A DNA stretch of 64,000 nucleotides from the NCBI RefSeq assembly GCF_964030935.1, contig NZ_OZ034990.1:1056001-1120000 (forward strand), in the 5' to 3' direction. The first letter of the stretch is position 1. The number at the start of each line of letters is the position of its first letter. Origin of the DNA: Rickettsiella endosymbiont of Aleochara curtula. Lineage in GTDB: Bacteria; Pseudomonadota; Gammaproteobacteria; Diplorickettsiales; Diplorickettsiaceae. Positions 32,708 through 41,503 of the stretch are shown one piece after another. Both the position numbers and the translations under genes were made by a program. The notes beneath the pieces are model-generated. The model was not told where the DNA came from. It made no database searches and saw only the letters and a program-made list of their open reading frames with translations.

Positions 32708-33109
32708 ATTCTTTTTATTTTTCTTTTTGGCTTTGATACTGCCTATGCAGATTTTTTTGATAACTCAACAATTGCCCTTGAAGATCGTATTGCGCCAATT
32801 GGAAAAGTCAAAGTTGCTGCATCTGCAATAAAGCTATCACCTTTAACAGCTGCTCATAAAGATATGCATGCGGGTAAAGCCATATTTGAAAGCAAATGTG
32901 TGTTGTGCCATAAAAATGGCATTGCAGGTGCCCCACGTTTAGGCAATCAGTCGGATTGGGCTCCACGGATAAAAAAAAAATTTTCCATCTTATTAAAACA
33001 TGCAACAACGGGGTATCAAGCTATGCCTCCAAAAGGGGCCTGCTTAGAATGTTCAATATCGGATTTAGAGGCAGCTATCCACTATATGTTAGAACAATTA
33101 CACATCTAA
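32666..33109 (+). CDS. Cytochrome c5-family protein with repeat-derived signal peptide start
   Basis: This is a small periplasmic c-type cytochrome (147 residues) with haem motif CVLCH (in FESKCVLCHKNG) and a distal Met in AMPPKGACLECS. The two extra Cys in the CLEC stretch are typical of cytochrome c5. Electron transfer between bc1-type complexes and oxidases is its likely role. The N-terminus MNGNTGKNSSAKS comes from repeat copy E, followed by the hydrophobic core IILFIFLFGFDTAYA. No start outside the repeat gives a signal peptide of normal length. The TTG at 32666 has GAGG 9-12 bases upstream. Confidence 0.88.
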   Translation: MNGNTGKNSSAKSIILFIFLFGFDTAYADFFDNSTIALEDRIAPIGKVKVAASAIKLSPLTAAHKDMHAGKAIFESKCVLCHKNGIAGAPRLGNQSDWAPRIKKKFSILLKHATTGYQAMPPKGACLECSISDLEAAIHYMLEQLHI

Positions 33110-33171
33110 CAAATTTTGATTCATTAGCACTTATAACGATAAATTTTGCCCCATTTCAAGCACAGTGAATA

Positions 33172-33289
33172 TATATTCTTCGCACTTGAATTCTTAGCCG
33201 CGCAACCCGCAATCCTCATGTATTTTGTATGCACTCCGGTTGCTTCATTCTTGCTGCGCCTTGCCAAGAATCCAATTGCTGTGAGTATA
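33172..33289. repeat. Palindromic element copy F
   Basis: This copy has an 18-nt centre and a small deletion in the left arm (CTTAGCCGCGCAACCCGC in place of the longer consensus). It lies between converging cytochrome and comEA genes. A 62-codon frame crosses it but has no ribosome-binding site. Confidence 0.9.
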
Positions 33290-33360
33290 CTTCATAGATT
33301 CAGATATAGTTTTGTTATTTTACTCCTTTTTTAATCAAAATTTATAGCTGAATTTATCTA

Positions 33361-33699
33361 TTAAACAGTTATTTTTTCGCGATTTTGATCCACTATTCTT
33401 TTGCTTATCCCTTTGATTTTTATTAAATCATCAATAGTTTTAAAAGGTCCGTGCTCATTTCGATAAGCAAGAATCGCCTTTGCACGTTTTAAACCTATCC
33501 CTTTCAATTCTGCTGCTAAGGTTTCTCCATCAGCTGTATTAATATTAACAAGTGCTGAGACGGGAGTAGATATAGTTTTTGCTGGAGAAGAGGTTAAAAC
33601 GGTATTACTATGCGAAATAAAAGGGCTGGTAGTTGCTAAAACCGGCGTAGCTATAACTGATGCTAACAAGGTTGCAAATAATGAAGAATAAATATCCAT
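33361..33699 (-). CDS. ComEA-like helix-hairpin-helix DNA-binding protein
   Basis: This is a 112-residue secreted protein with a signal peptide (to about residue 22, VLAT) and a C-terminal ComEA HhH pair: VNINTADGETLAAELKGIG, then KAKAILAYR-like helix and IKGISKRIVDQN. ComEA binds incoming DNA in the periplasm during natural transformation. In some Gammaproteobacteria, similar short proteins have this role alone. It stands apart from the heptose genes that follow. Confidence 0.88.
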   Translation of the reverse strand: MDIYSSLFATLLASVIATPVLATTSPFISHSNTVLTSSPAKTISTPVSALVNINTADGETLAAELKGIGLKRAKAILAYRNEHGPFKTIDDLIKIKGISKRIVDQNREKITV

Positions 33700-33773
33700 A
33701 AAACAAAACTCCTTTTTAAAATTTTTCTATTGGAATTTATATTTTAAGGATAAAAAATGAATGAATCAATGAA

Positions 33774-34727
33774 TTAAACGGTAATATTTTTGTGCATAAT
33801 AGAAAGATAATTTTTTACACCATTTGCAATATTGCGAAAAGTTCCTTGATAACCCGCATGGCGTAATTTTGAAAGATCCGCTTGAGTAAAACTTTGATAA
33901 CAATCTCGCAAATGTTCCGGAAATGGAACATAGCGAATTTCGCCACGCCCATAAAAATCAATAACCGCTTGTGCTAGTGTATTAAAACTTTCGCAATTTC
34001 CTGTTCCTGTATTATAAATTCCACTTTTTTTGGATTCCAAAAACCAGAGATTAACAGCAACCGCATCATCAACATAGATAAAATCTCTCAGTTGTTCACC
34101 ATTAGCATAACCATCCGTCCCCTCAAATAAATTTATAGCGCCGGTACTTTTAAGCTGTTTATCGGCATGCAACACCACGCTCGCCATAGAACCTTTATGA
34201 CTTTCGTTAGGACCATAAACATTAAAATAACGTAACCCTACAACCTGACTCTTTATCTCACTTAATATGCTTCTTACATATTGATCAAATAAATATTTAG
34301 AGTAAGCGTAAATGTTCACTGGCTTTTCATAGGGTAATTCTTCTTTAAAAACCGTCCCTAAACCATAAACAGCAGCGCTTGAAGCATAAATGAAAGGAAT
34401 CTTCCAAGCCAAACAGTAATTTAATACGCTTTTAGAGTATTCATAATTATTGTTCATCATATATCGCCCATTCCATTCGGTAGTCACAGAGCAAGCACCT
34501 TGATGAAAAATAGCTTTTAACTTAGAAAAAAGCTTATTTTGCTTAATTTTCTCTAAGAACTCATTTTGATCTAAATAATCAGTAACCGAACAATCCGCAA
34601 TATTTTTGAACTTCATTCCATCTGTCAGATCGTCAACGACTATAATCGGCATATCAGGATATGCATTATTGAGTTGTTTTACTAAATTACTACCAATAAA
34701 ACCTGCTCCTCCTGTAACAATAATCAT
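33774..34727 (-). CDS. hldD: ADP-L-glycero-D-manno-heptose 6-epimerase HldD
   Basis: HldD converts ADP-D-glycero- to ADP-L-glycero-D-manno-heptose for the LPS inner core. It is an SDR-type epimerase of 317 residues with the Rossmann motif GGAGFIGSNLV and the catalytic YAYSKYLFD (Tyr, Lys). GLRYFNVYGPNE is typical. Its start overlaps the hldE stop by four bases, so both are translated together. waaF, which uses the product, is at 62163. Confidence 0.96.
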   Translation of the reverse strand: MIIVTGGAGFIGSNLVKQLNNAYPDMPIIVVDDLTDGMKFKNIADCSVTDYLDQNEFLEKIKQNKLFSKLKAIFHQGACSVTTEWNGRYMMNNNYEYSKSVLNYCLAWKIPFIYASSAAVYGLGTVFKEELPYEKPVNIYAYSKYLFDQYVRSILSEIKSQVVGLRYFNVYGPNESHKGSMASVVLHADKQLKSTGAINLFEGTDGYANGEQLRDFIYVDDAVAVNLWFLESKKSGIYNTGTGNCESFNTLAQAVIDFYGRGEIRYVPFPEHLRDCYQSFTQADLSKLRHAGYQGTFRNIANGVKNYLSIMHKNITV

Positions 34728-36166
34728 GAAGATTCCTTTTCTTGTTCTTGAATTTTAGAAATTATCGCACTAGTTGAGCACCCTTCTACAAAATTTATCA
34801 ATTTAATTTGACCACCATATTCTTGTATTGCTTTAGCTTCTGAAAGCTCATGCACTTGGTAATCACTTCCCTTTACCCAAATATCTGGTAATAATAACTT
34901 AATAAGACGCTCTGGAGTTGCTTCACTAAAAGGGATCACCCAATCCACTACACTTAATCCTGCTAATACCGCCATTCGATTGGCTAAATTGTTTATCGGC
35001 CTTCCTAAGCCTTTTAATTTTGACACGGACTCATCGTCATTAACCGCGACAATTAATCGATCACCCAAACGTTTAGCTTGCTCCAAATAGGCAACATGAC
35101 CGGCATGTAAAATATCGAAACAACCACCTGTCATCACGATTTGCTCATCGTGCGCCTTCGCATCTTCAACGATCGTTTTAAGTTCAGCTTCTGGCAAAAT
35201 ACCGCGGTGAGATGAGAGTTGCTTAATTTGTATCGCACGTCTTAGTTCCATTTGACTAACTGTCGCTGCTCCTAATTTCCCGACGGCAATGCCCGCCGCA
35301 ATATTGGCAAGCTGTGCAGACTGGACTAAATCTGTTTGAGCGGCATAAGTTAAAGCTAAACAAGCGATCGCCGTATCGCCAGCACCCGTAACATCATAAA
35401 CTTGCTGAGCATAGGCTGGTAAATACACTTCCGGCTGATCTTTTTGAATGAGCGTCATGCCTTGTTCACCACGTGTGACAAGTATGGCTTGGAAATTATG
35501 CTTTTCTAAAAGCTGTGTACCTTTTTGCAACAAAGTATGCTCGCTATCGCATCTATCAACTACCGCTTCAAATTCTCTCCGGTTAGGCGTTAATACCGTT
35601 GCGCCTTGATAGACCTTAAAATCATTACTCTTGGGATCCACGAACACTGGCTTTCCTGCTTTTCGAGCCAACTGAATTAATTCTTGAACATAAGCCAAGC
35701 ATCCTTTGGCATAATCAGAAAGTATGACCACATCACAATATTTAAGTCTTTGATCAAATAATTGCTTTAGGTGTGCATAATCAATTTGATAAGGCTGCTC
35801 TTCAAAATCGAGTCGTATCAATTGCTGATGCAAACTGAGTATTCGAAGTTTAGTCACAGTACGCGATTGTGGTATTTTATATAAATAACAATTAACGCTA
35901 GCGTGACTTAGTTTTTTCTCAAGTATGTCTCCTTCGTTATCATCTCCACAAAAACTAAGTAAATCAACTTGCGCACCAAGTGCAGCTATATTTAAAGCGA
36001 CATTACCCGCACCCCCTGGACGTTCTTCAAGATTTTGTATATGCACTATCGGTACGGGTGCTTCTGGAGAAATTCTGGATGTATCACCAGACCAATAACG
36101 ATCCAACATCACATCACCTACAACCAGAGCACGGATAGATTGAAATGAAGGAATTTGTATTTTCAT
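34724..36166 (-). CDS. hldE: Bifunctional heptose kinase/adenylyltransferase HldE
   Basis: HldE phosphorylates and adenylates heptose-7-phosphate precursors for LPS core. The N-terminal PfkB kinase domain (about 1-320) shows RPGGAGNVALNIAALG and DVTGAGDTAIA. The C-terminal nucleotidyltransferase starts TGGCFDILHAGHVAYLEQA. The 480-residue length is standard. AAGAGG lies four bases before the ATG. hldE-hldD is an operon. Confidence 0.97.
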   Translation of the reverse strand: MKIQIPSFQSIRALVVGDVMLDRYWSGDTSRISPEAPVPIVHIQNLEERPGGAGNVALNIAALGAQVDLLSFCGDDNEGDILEKKLSHASVNCYLYKIPQSRTVTKLRILSLHQQLIRLDFEEQPYQIDYAHLKQLFDQRLKYCDVVILSDYAKGCLAYVQELIQLARKAGKPVFVDPKSNDFKVYQGATVLTPNRREFEAVVDRCDSEHTLLQKGTQLLEKHNFQAILVTRGEQGMTLIQKDQPEVYLPAYAQQVYDVTGAGDTAIACLALTYAAQTDLVQSAQLANIAAGIAVGKLGAATVSQMELRRAIQIKQLSSHRGILPEAELKTIVEDAKAHDEQIVMTGGCFDILHAGHVAYLEQAKRLGDRLIVAVNDDESVSKLKGLGRPINNLANRMAVLAGLSVVDWVIPFSEATPERLIKLLLPDIWVKGSDYQVHELSEAKAIQEYGGQIKLINFVEGCSTSAIISKIQEQEKESS

Positions 36167-36263
36167 TAGACCTCTTGCAGAATCTTCTTCTTACATTTTT
36201 TAACTTTTAAGTATCCAGCCACTATAAAAAAGGACATGCTATAAAGCGCATGAGCTTCTCAAG

Positions 36264-36286
36264 ATTTGTTTAAGTTTTAAACAAAT
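36264..36286. promoter_or_regulatory. 10-bp inverted repeat upstream of recA
   Basis: ATTTGTTTAA and TTAAACAAAT are perfect inverted repeats separated by three bases, 117 bp before the recA ATG. It has the form of an operator for a dimeric regulator. It is not a LexA box, and no CTGT-N8-ACAG is present in the gap. Confidence 0.45.
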
Positions 36287-36402
36287 ACTTGTTCTGAGCA
36301 GATCGATCAAAAAAGCATATAGAGACGGCTGCTTAGTTTATGCGATAATGCTAGCCAGAGTCCATTTTTACACATTTTTTCCTTATAAAAGGTACCTTCG
36401 TT

Positions 36403-37470
36403 ATGAGTGATGCAAGTAATGCTCGAGAAAAAGCCCTTAAAATGGCAATAAGCCAAATCAAAAAACAACACGGGGAAGGTGCGGTAATGCGTCTAGGCGA
36501 CTCTAGCCAGGTTCCTGTAGACGTGGTTTCCACGGGTTCTTTAGGTCTAGATATTGCCTTGGGGATAGGCGGGTTGCCGCGCGGGCGCATCATCGAAATC
36601 TATGGGCCTGAATCCTCTGGTAAAACGACACTTACCTTACAAACTATTGCCGAGTGTCAAAAAATAGGGGAGAAGGGGGTCGCAGGGGTCGCGGCATTTA
36701 TTGACGCAGAACATGCTCTGGACACTATTTATGCCGCTAAATTAGGTGTAAAGACAGCCGATCTTATAATTTCTCAGCCTGATACGGGAGAGCAAGCACT
36801 GGAAATTGTTGATATGTTAGTCCGCTCCAATGCCGTCGATATTATTGTTGTCGACTCCGTTGCCGCACTGACTCCGCGCGCCGAAATTGAAGGGGAAATG
36901 GGCGACTCACACATGGGCTTACAAGCGCGTTTAATGTCGCAAGCATTGCGTAAGCTCGCAGGAAATATTAAGCGCTCAAATACTTTAGTTATCTTTATTA
37001 ATCAAATCCGCATGAAAATTGGGGTTATGTTTGGCAACCCTGAAACAACAACCGGTGGTAATGCGTTAAAGTTTTATGCGTCGGTACGCCTTGACATCCG
37101 CCGCACCGGATCCATCAAAAAAGGTGATGAAGTCATAGGTAATGAAACGCGGGTCAAAGTAGTAAAAAACAAAGTTGCCCCTCCATTTAGACAAGCTGAG
37201 TTTGAAATTCTTTATAATCAAGGAATTTGTCATATGGGAGAAATTGTTGATCTCGGTGTAACACATGGGTTAATCGATAAAGCCGGGGCCTGGTATAGCT
37301 ATCAAGGTGAACGTATTGGTCAAGGAAAAGATAATGTAAAACAATTTTTGAAAGATCGTGTGGAAATTTGTCAAAAAATAGAAGCGGAAATTCGAAAAAA
37401 CTTACTCAACAAACCAACCGAAAGTAGCCCACCTGAAGTACCAGAACTGGAAGCTGAAATTATTGAATAA
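36403..37470 (+). CDS. recA: Recombinase RecA
   Basis: RecA forms filaments on single-stranded DNA for homologous recombination and repair. Walker A is GPESSGKT, and the L2 region [20 protein letters not shown] and L1 (GEMGDSHMG) are conserved. The length is 355 residues with an acidic C-terminal tail ([10 protein letters not shown]). No LexA-type operator is seen upstream. Legionella pneumophila also lacks LexA. It is followed by repeat copy G and recX. Confidence 0.99.
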   Translation: MSDASNAREKALKMAISQIKKQHGEGAVMRLGDSSQVPVDVVSTGSLGLDIALGIGGLPRGRIIEIYGPESSGKTTLTLQTIAECQKIGEKGVAGVAAFIDAEHALDTIYAAKLGVKTADLIISQPDTGEQALEIVDMLVRSNAVDIIVVDSVAALTPRAEIEGEMGDSHMGLQARLMSQALRKLAGNIKRSNTLVIFINQIRMKIGVMFGNPETTTGGNALKFYASVRLDIRRTGSIKKGDEVIGNETRVKVVKNKVAPPFRQAEFEILYNQGICHMGEIVDLGVTHGLIDKAGAWYSYQGERIGQGKDNVKQFLKDRVEICQKIEAEIRKNLLNKPTESSPPEVPELEAEIIE

Positions 37471-37596
37471 ATAACTCTTCGCAATTGAACTTTTGTCTGT
37501 GTTGCCGCTCAACTCGCAATCCTCATGTATCTTGAATACACTCCGGTTGCTTCGTTTTCACGGCGCCTTGTCAAAAATCCAATTGCTGTGAGTATA
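37471..37596. repeat. Palindromic element copy G, between recA and recX
   Basis: This is a full copy with an 18-nt centre, starting directly at the recA stop codon and ending 15 bp before recX. As RNA it would form a long hairpin that could lower recX expression relative to recA. Confidence 0.93.
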
Positions 37597-37610
37597 TTAG
37601 CGCGCTGATT

Positions 37611-38084
37611 ATGTTATACAACGTTGATATTTTAGAAGTCGACAAAAAAATCCGCCAAATTGCTTTGGAGCATTTGGCGAGACGAGAACATACTCGCTTT
37701 ACGCTTCGAGAAAAATTGATACAAAAAGGATTTTTGCATCAATCGGTAGAGGCTGTTTTAGATAGTTTAATTGAACAGGGATTTTTAAACGAAGAACGTT
37801 TTTGTGAAGCTTTTATTCAAAAACGTATAAGACAAGGATATGGACCAATAAAAATCACTGCTGAATGTCATCAATATGGAATAAATAATGATATTATTTT
37901 TTCTCAACTTCCTCAAGAAGAAGATTTTTGGCTAGACGCAATTCAGAAGATTCTGCTAAAAAAGTTTCGTCCTAGTCAATTACGTAAAGAACAGTTACGT
38001 CAAATACGTTATTTTCAATATCGTGGTTTTAAGCTTGATCAAATAAAAGCATCGCTAAAAATTTATCTTCATCAGACAAAATAA
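37611..38084 (+). CDS. recX: RecA regulator RecX
   Basis: This 157-residue helical protein of the RecX family caps and limits RecA filaments. Typical parts are ALEHLARREHTRFTLREKL, VLDSLIEQGFLNEERFCEAFI (with the conserved RF..A.i motif) and a third helical repeat toward the end. The position right after recA supports it. No strong ribosome-binding site is seen, so repeat copy G upstream may influence its translation. Confidence 0.92.
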   Translation: MLYNVDILEVDKKIRQIALEHLARREHTRFTLREKLIQKGFLHQSVEAVLDSLIEQGFLNEERFCEAFIQKRIRQGYGPIKITAECHQYGINNDIIFSQLPQEEDFWLDAIQKILLKKFRPSQLRKEQLRQIRYFQYRGFKLDQIKASLKIYLHQTK

Positions 38085-38140
38085 ACTCGGTTTGATTTTT
38101 TAAAGAAAATAATAGTTAAATATAAAACCCTTAGGAATAT

Positions 38141-40156
38141 ATGATGACTACCTTACCAAAATTTACTAAAATTAATCCGAAAAATATAGTCGGTGAATTA
38201 GATGCTCTACTAGCCAGCAATCGATCCGAATTAGCCAAATTACTCGCTGAAGTCACGCCTCTTGATTGGAGTTTTATTCAGAAATTAGATGATTTAGAGG
38301 ACCGACTGCAACATTTTTGGTCTCCGATCAATCACCTCTATGCTGTCAAACAGACTCCCGGACTACGATGTGCCTACAACAAATGTCTCCCCAAACTAAG
38401 TATCTATAGTTCCGAATTAAGTCAAAATCATGTCCTCTATCAATCCATTAAAAACTTGGCTAATAGTGATTATCAATTCAATTATGCCCAAGAAAAATGT
38501 CTACATAATGAATTACGAGATTTTCATTTAGGTGGAGTCGATCTACCCAAAACTCAACAAAAAAGATATCAGGACATTCAAAAACAGTTATCTCAACTAT
38601 CGAATCAATTTGAAGAAAATTTACTCGATGCTACAGCTGAGTGGTCAAAATGCATTAGTAATAAATCCGACTTAAAAGGAGTCCCTGCCTACGTTATCGC
38701 AAATGCCGAAAAAGCCGCACAAGAAAAAAATCTAAGTGGCTATTTAATTACTCTAGATTATCCCTCCTATTTTCCCATAATAACCTATGCAGATAATCGT
38801 GCCCTACGTGAAGCCATATATAAAGCCCACATTACACGCGCTTCGGAGCTCAGTAATCTAGCGCTTGATAATAGCAAGGTTATGTTCAATATACTTAATT
38901 TGCGCCATGAGTTGAGTCAAATATTGGGTTTCAAAAATTATGCTCAAAAAAGTTTGGCTTCGAATAAAATGGCAAAAAATCCTGAAGAAGTGCTCGAATT
39001 TTTGGAGGAACTACTGGCTTATTCACAACCTAAAGCAAAAGAGGAATGGAAAGAACTTTCTAGTTTTGCGCAATCTCAAGATCAAATTGAAACTTTAGAA
39101 GCCTGGGATATTTTATACTATCGAGAGAAATTACAAGAAACAAAATTTGGTATTTGTGATGATACTTTACGCTGTTATTTCCCTGTAGATAAAGTGCTTG
39201 CAGGACTTTTTAAGTTAATAGAGCGTTTATTTGGTATGCAAATTAAAGAAATTAAAAACGTTGAGGTATGGGATCCCGAGGTCCGTTTTTTCTCGATTTC
39301 AGATAGTCAGCAACAATTACGCGGGCAGTTTTATTTAGATCTCTATGCAAGATCTGAAAAACGTGAAGGAGCTTGGATGGATGATTATCAATCACGGCGT
39401 TACTTAGACAATGGTGATATTCAAACACCTATTGCTTTTTTAACCTGTAATTTCTCCCCCCCAATCCACTTAGAAACTCCCTTGTTAACACATGAAGAAG
39501 TTTTAACTTTATTTCATGAATTTGGCCATGGTTTACAACATATGCTGACTGTAATTGATTACTCGGCTATTTCAGGCATTAATGGCGTTGCTTGGGATGC
39601 AGTTGAATTACCCAGTCAATTTTTAGAATATTTTGTTTGGGAAAAATCTGTTCTTGATCAAATCAGTAGCCACTATAAAACCGGTAAGACTTTACCTGAT
39701 ACATTGATTAGTAAAATGCGTAAAGCTAAAAATTTCCAGGCTGGTCTACAATTATTAAAGCAATTGGAACTATCCTTATTTGATTTTCGTATGCATATAG
39801 AATTTGATCCAGCAAAAGGCTACGAACAAATTCAAGACTTACTTGATTCAATACGTAAACAAATTGATACCATCCCAGTAGCTTCATTCAATCGATTTCA
39901 GCATGGATTTTCGCATATCTTTGCAGGAGGTTATGCTGCTGGATATTATAGTTATCTTTGGGCAGAAGTTTTAGCCTGTGATGCCTTTGCCAAGTTCAAA
40001 GAGGACGGCATCTTCAATGAAGCAACTGGAAAAGCGTTTTTACATAATATTTTAGAGCAGGGTGGCGCCATTGATGCTATCGAATTGTTTAAAAAGTTTC
40101 GGGGTCGTGAGCCAAAATTACAGGCTTTTTTAAAAACCCTAGATTTAAATTATTAG
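38141..40156 (+). CDS. prlC: Oligopeptidase A (M3 zinc metallopeptidase)
   Basis: This cytosolic M3 peptidase degrades signal peptides and other short peptides. It is 671 residues, close to E. coli PrlC (680). The zinc motif is HEFGHGLQH (in LTLFHEFGHGLQHML), and the third ligand region is NGVAWDAVELPSQFLE. GYAAGYYSYLWAE is a conserved substrate-binding stretch. Its end overlaps the convergent DprE1-like gene by four bases. Confidence 0.96.
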   Translation: MMTTLPKFTKINPKNIVGELDALLASNRSELAKLLAEVTPLDWSFIQKLDDLEDRLQHFWSPINHLYAVKQTPGLRCAYNKCLPKLSIYSSELSQNHVLYQSIKNLANSDYQFNYAQEKCLHNELRDFHLGGVDLPKTQQKRYQDIQKQLSQLSNQFEENLLDATAEWSKCISNKSDLKGVPAYVIANAEKAAQEKNLSGYLITLDYPSYFPIITYADNRALREAIYKAHITRASELSNLALDNSKVMFNILNLRHELSQILGFKNYAQKSLASNKMAKNPEEVLEFLEELLAYSQPKAKEEWKELSSFAQSQDQIETLEAWDILYYREKLQETKFGICDDTLRCYFPVDKVLAGLFKLIERLFGMQIKEIKNVEVWDPEVRFFSISDSQQQLRGQFYLDLYARSEKREGAWMDDYQSRRYLDNGDIQTPIAFLTCNFSPPIHLETPLLTHEEVLTLFHEFGHGLQHMLTVIDYSAISGINGVAWDAVELPSQFLEYFVWEKSVLDQISSHYKTGKTLPDTLISKMRKAKNFQAGLQLLKQLELSLFDFRMHIEFDPAKGYEQIQDLLDSIRKQIDTIPVASFNRFQHGFSHIFAGGYAAGYYSYLWAEVLACDAFAKFKEDGIFNEATGKAFLHNILEQGGAIDAIELFKKFRGREPKLQAFLKTLDLNY

Positions 40157-41499
40157 CTCTCAAGCTTTAAACGCCTTGATAAACTTGAGCTAAATCTATT
40201 CTGCGGATCCCATTGCTGCTTGACTGCTAACCATTCTGGGTATCGTTTATACATGTCGCGAAATGCCTTTGGTTTTAAACGAGCATCTTTTGCTAAATAA
40301 ATCCTGCCTCCAGCACGAATAACTATTTCGTCCAAAATATCTAAACAAGTAAATAATTTCTCGCTATGCAGAGGAATATCAAGTGCTAAAGTAAATCCTG
40401 ACAATGGAAATGACAATGGTGCTAAATTTTCCCGCCCAAAACGTTTCAACACAGCCAGATAAATAGGATGCTTATGTTTATGCAAGGTTTCCAAAATATC
40501 TTTTATGGCAGCATAGGAGAATTTTTCTGGTATTGTACATTGATATTGAATAAAGCCTTTTTTTCCATATAAGCGCCGCCAATTTCTTATGCGATCCAAA
40601 GGGAAAAAATAATTGTGGTACGCTAATAGAAAAGCTTGATCTCTTTTTGCTGAATGGTGGTAATACGCTTTATTAAACAGTTTTACCAATAAAGGAGGCA
40701 AAATAGAAATCGGTAAGGAGTAGGGGCAATTAAAGGAAGAATATTTTTGAGTTGAAAAGGCTGATTTCTGTTGAGCAGTAGGAAGTTCTAACAAATCGGC
40801 GTGTTTTGCCTTCATAACAACGCCCTGAGAAAATGGCATATTTAAGGCATCTAGCCAAGCTACGCTATATTCGAACTCATCATCCTTATGACACAAGATT
40901 TCCAATGTTTGCTCTAGGCTATGTATAACTTGATGTTGCACCTTCATATAAGCGGTTTTAATTCTTTTTAGTTGTAAAGTCACTACACCAATAATTCCTG
41001 TTAAACCCATACCACCTATTGTGGCCCAAAATAATTCTGGGATAACTTCAGGTGAACAATTTATCCTTGCTCCAGTAGCAGTAATCACCTGTAAACCGAG
41101 TACATATTGTCCTAAGGAACCAGCATGACTATGATTTTTTCCATGGGCATCCGTAGCTATACATCCGCCCAAGGAAACTGCTGCTGTCCCAGGCATTACT
41201 GGTAAAAACCAACCTTGTTTAACAATAAGTTCCAAGATCTTGGCCAAACTGATACCCGATTCAACCGACAATATACCTTTGTGCACATCAAACTCGAGAA
41301 AGCGATCTAAACGGTTTGTTAAAATAATCTCTCCTTGAGCATTCAAAGCGGCATCACCGTAACTTCCGCCTAAACCGCGCGCTATAGAAATTAATTGGCT
41401 AGGTTTAAGTTCTGCGTAGCTTTCAGGACGTGACACACACTTAGGTTGCTCTATGGGATAACCATTAAAACTAGATTGACATTTTTTACACCAACTCAT
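40153..41499 (-). CDS. DprE1-like FAD-dependent oxidase
   Basis: This 448-residue flavoprotein resembles mycobacterial DprE1, which oxidises decaprenylphosphoryl ribose at C2 before DprE2 reduces it to the arabinose form. The FAD domain shows ARGLGGSYGD, PVMPGTAAVSLGG, DAHGKNHSHAGS and LFWATIGGMGLTG. The substrate domain shows FIQYQCTIP, KRFGRENLAPLSFPLSG and the catalytic Lys in YLAKDAR. The Cys387 of the M. tuberculosis enzyme aligns to Ala (GFTLALDIP). The DprE2 partner is at 17486. It is five bases from ptsP and could share its transcript. Confidence 0.85.
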   Translation of the reverse strand: MSWCKKCQSSFNGYPIEQPKCVSRPESYAELKPSQLISIARGLGGSYGDAALNAQGEIILTNRLDRFLEFDVHKGILSVESGISLAKILELIVKQGWFLPVMPGTAAVSLGGCIATDAHGKNHSHAGSLGQYVLGLQVITATGARINCSPEVIPELFWATIGGMGLTGIIGVVTLQLKRIKTAYMKVQHQVIHSLEQTLEILCHKDDEFEYSVAWLDALNMPFSQGVVMKAKHADLLELPTAQQKSAFSTQKYSSFNCPYSLPISILPPLLVKLFNKAYYHHSAKRDQAFLLAYHNYFFPLDRIRNWRRLYGKKGFIQYQCTIPEKFSYAAIKDILETLHKHKHPIYLAVLKRFGRENLAPLSFPLSGFTLALDIPLHSEKLFTCLDILDEIVIRAGGRIYLAKDARLKPKAFRDMYKRYPEWLAVKQQWDPQNRFSSSLSRRLKLES

Positions 41500-41503
41500 A
41501 CTG

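Noticed and set aside
33146-33334. 62-codon frame crossing repeat copy F
   Set aside because: No ribosome-binding site and no gene sequence outside the repeat. It only reflects that the element is open in this frame.
36167-36402. LexA operator upstream of recA
   Set aside because: No CTGT-N8-ACAG or one-mismatch form was found on either strand.
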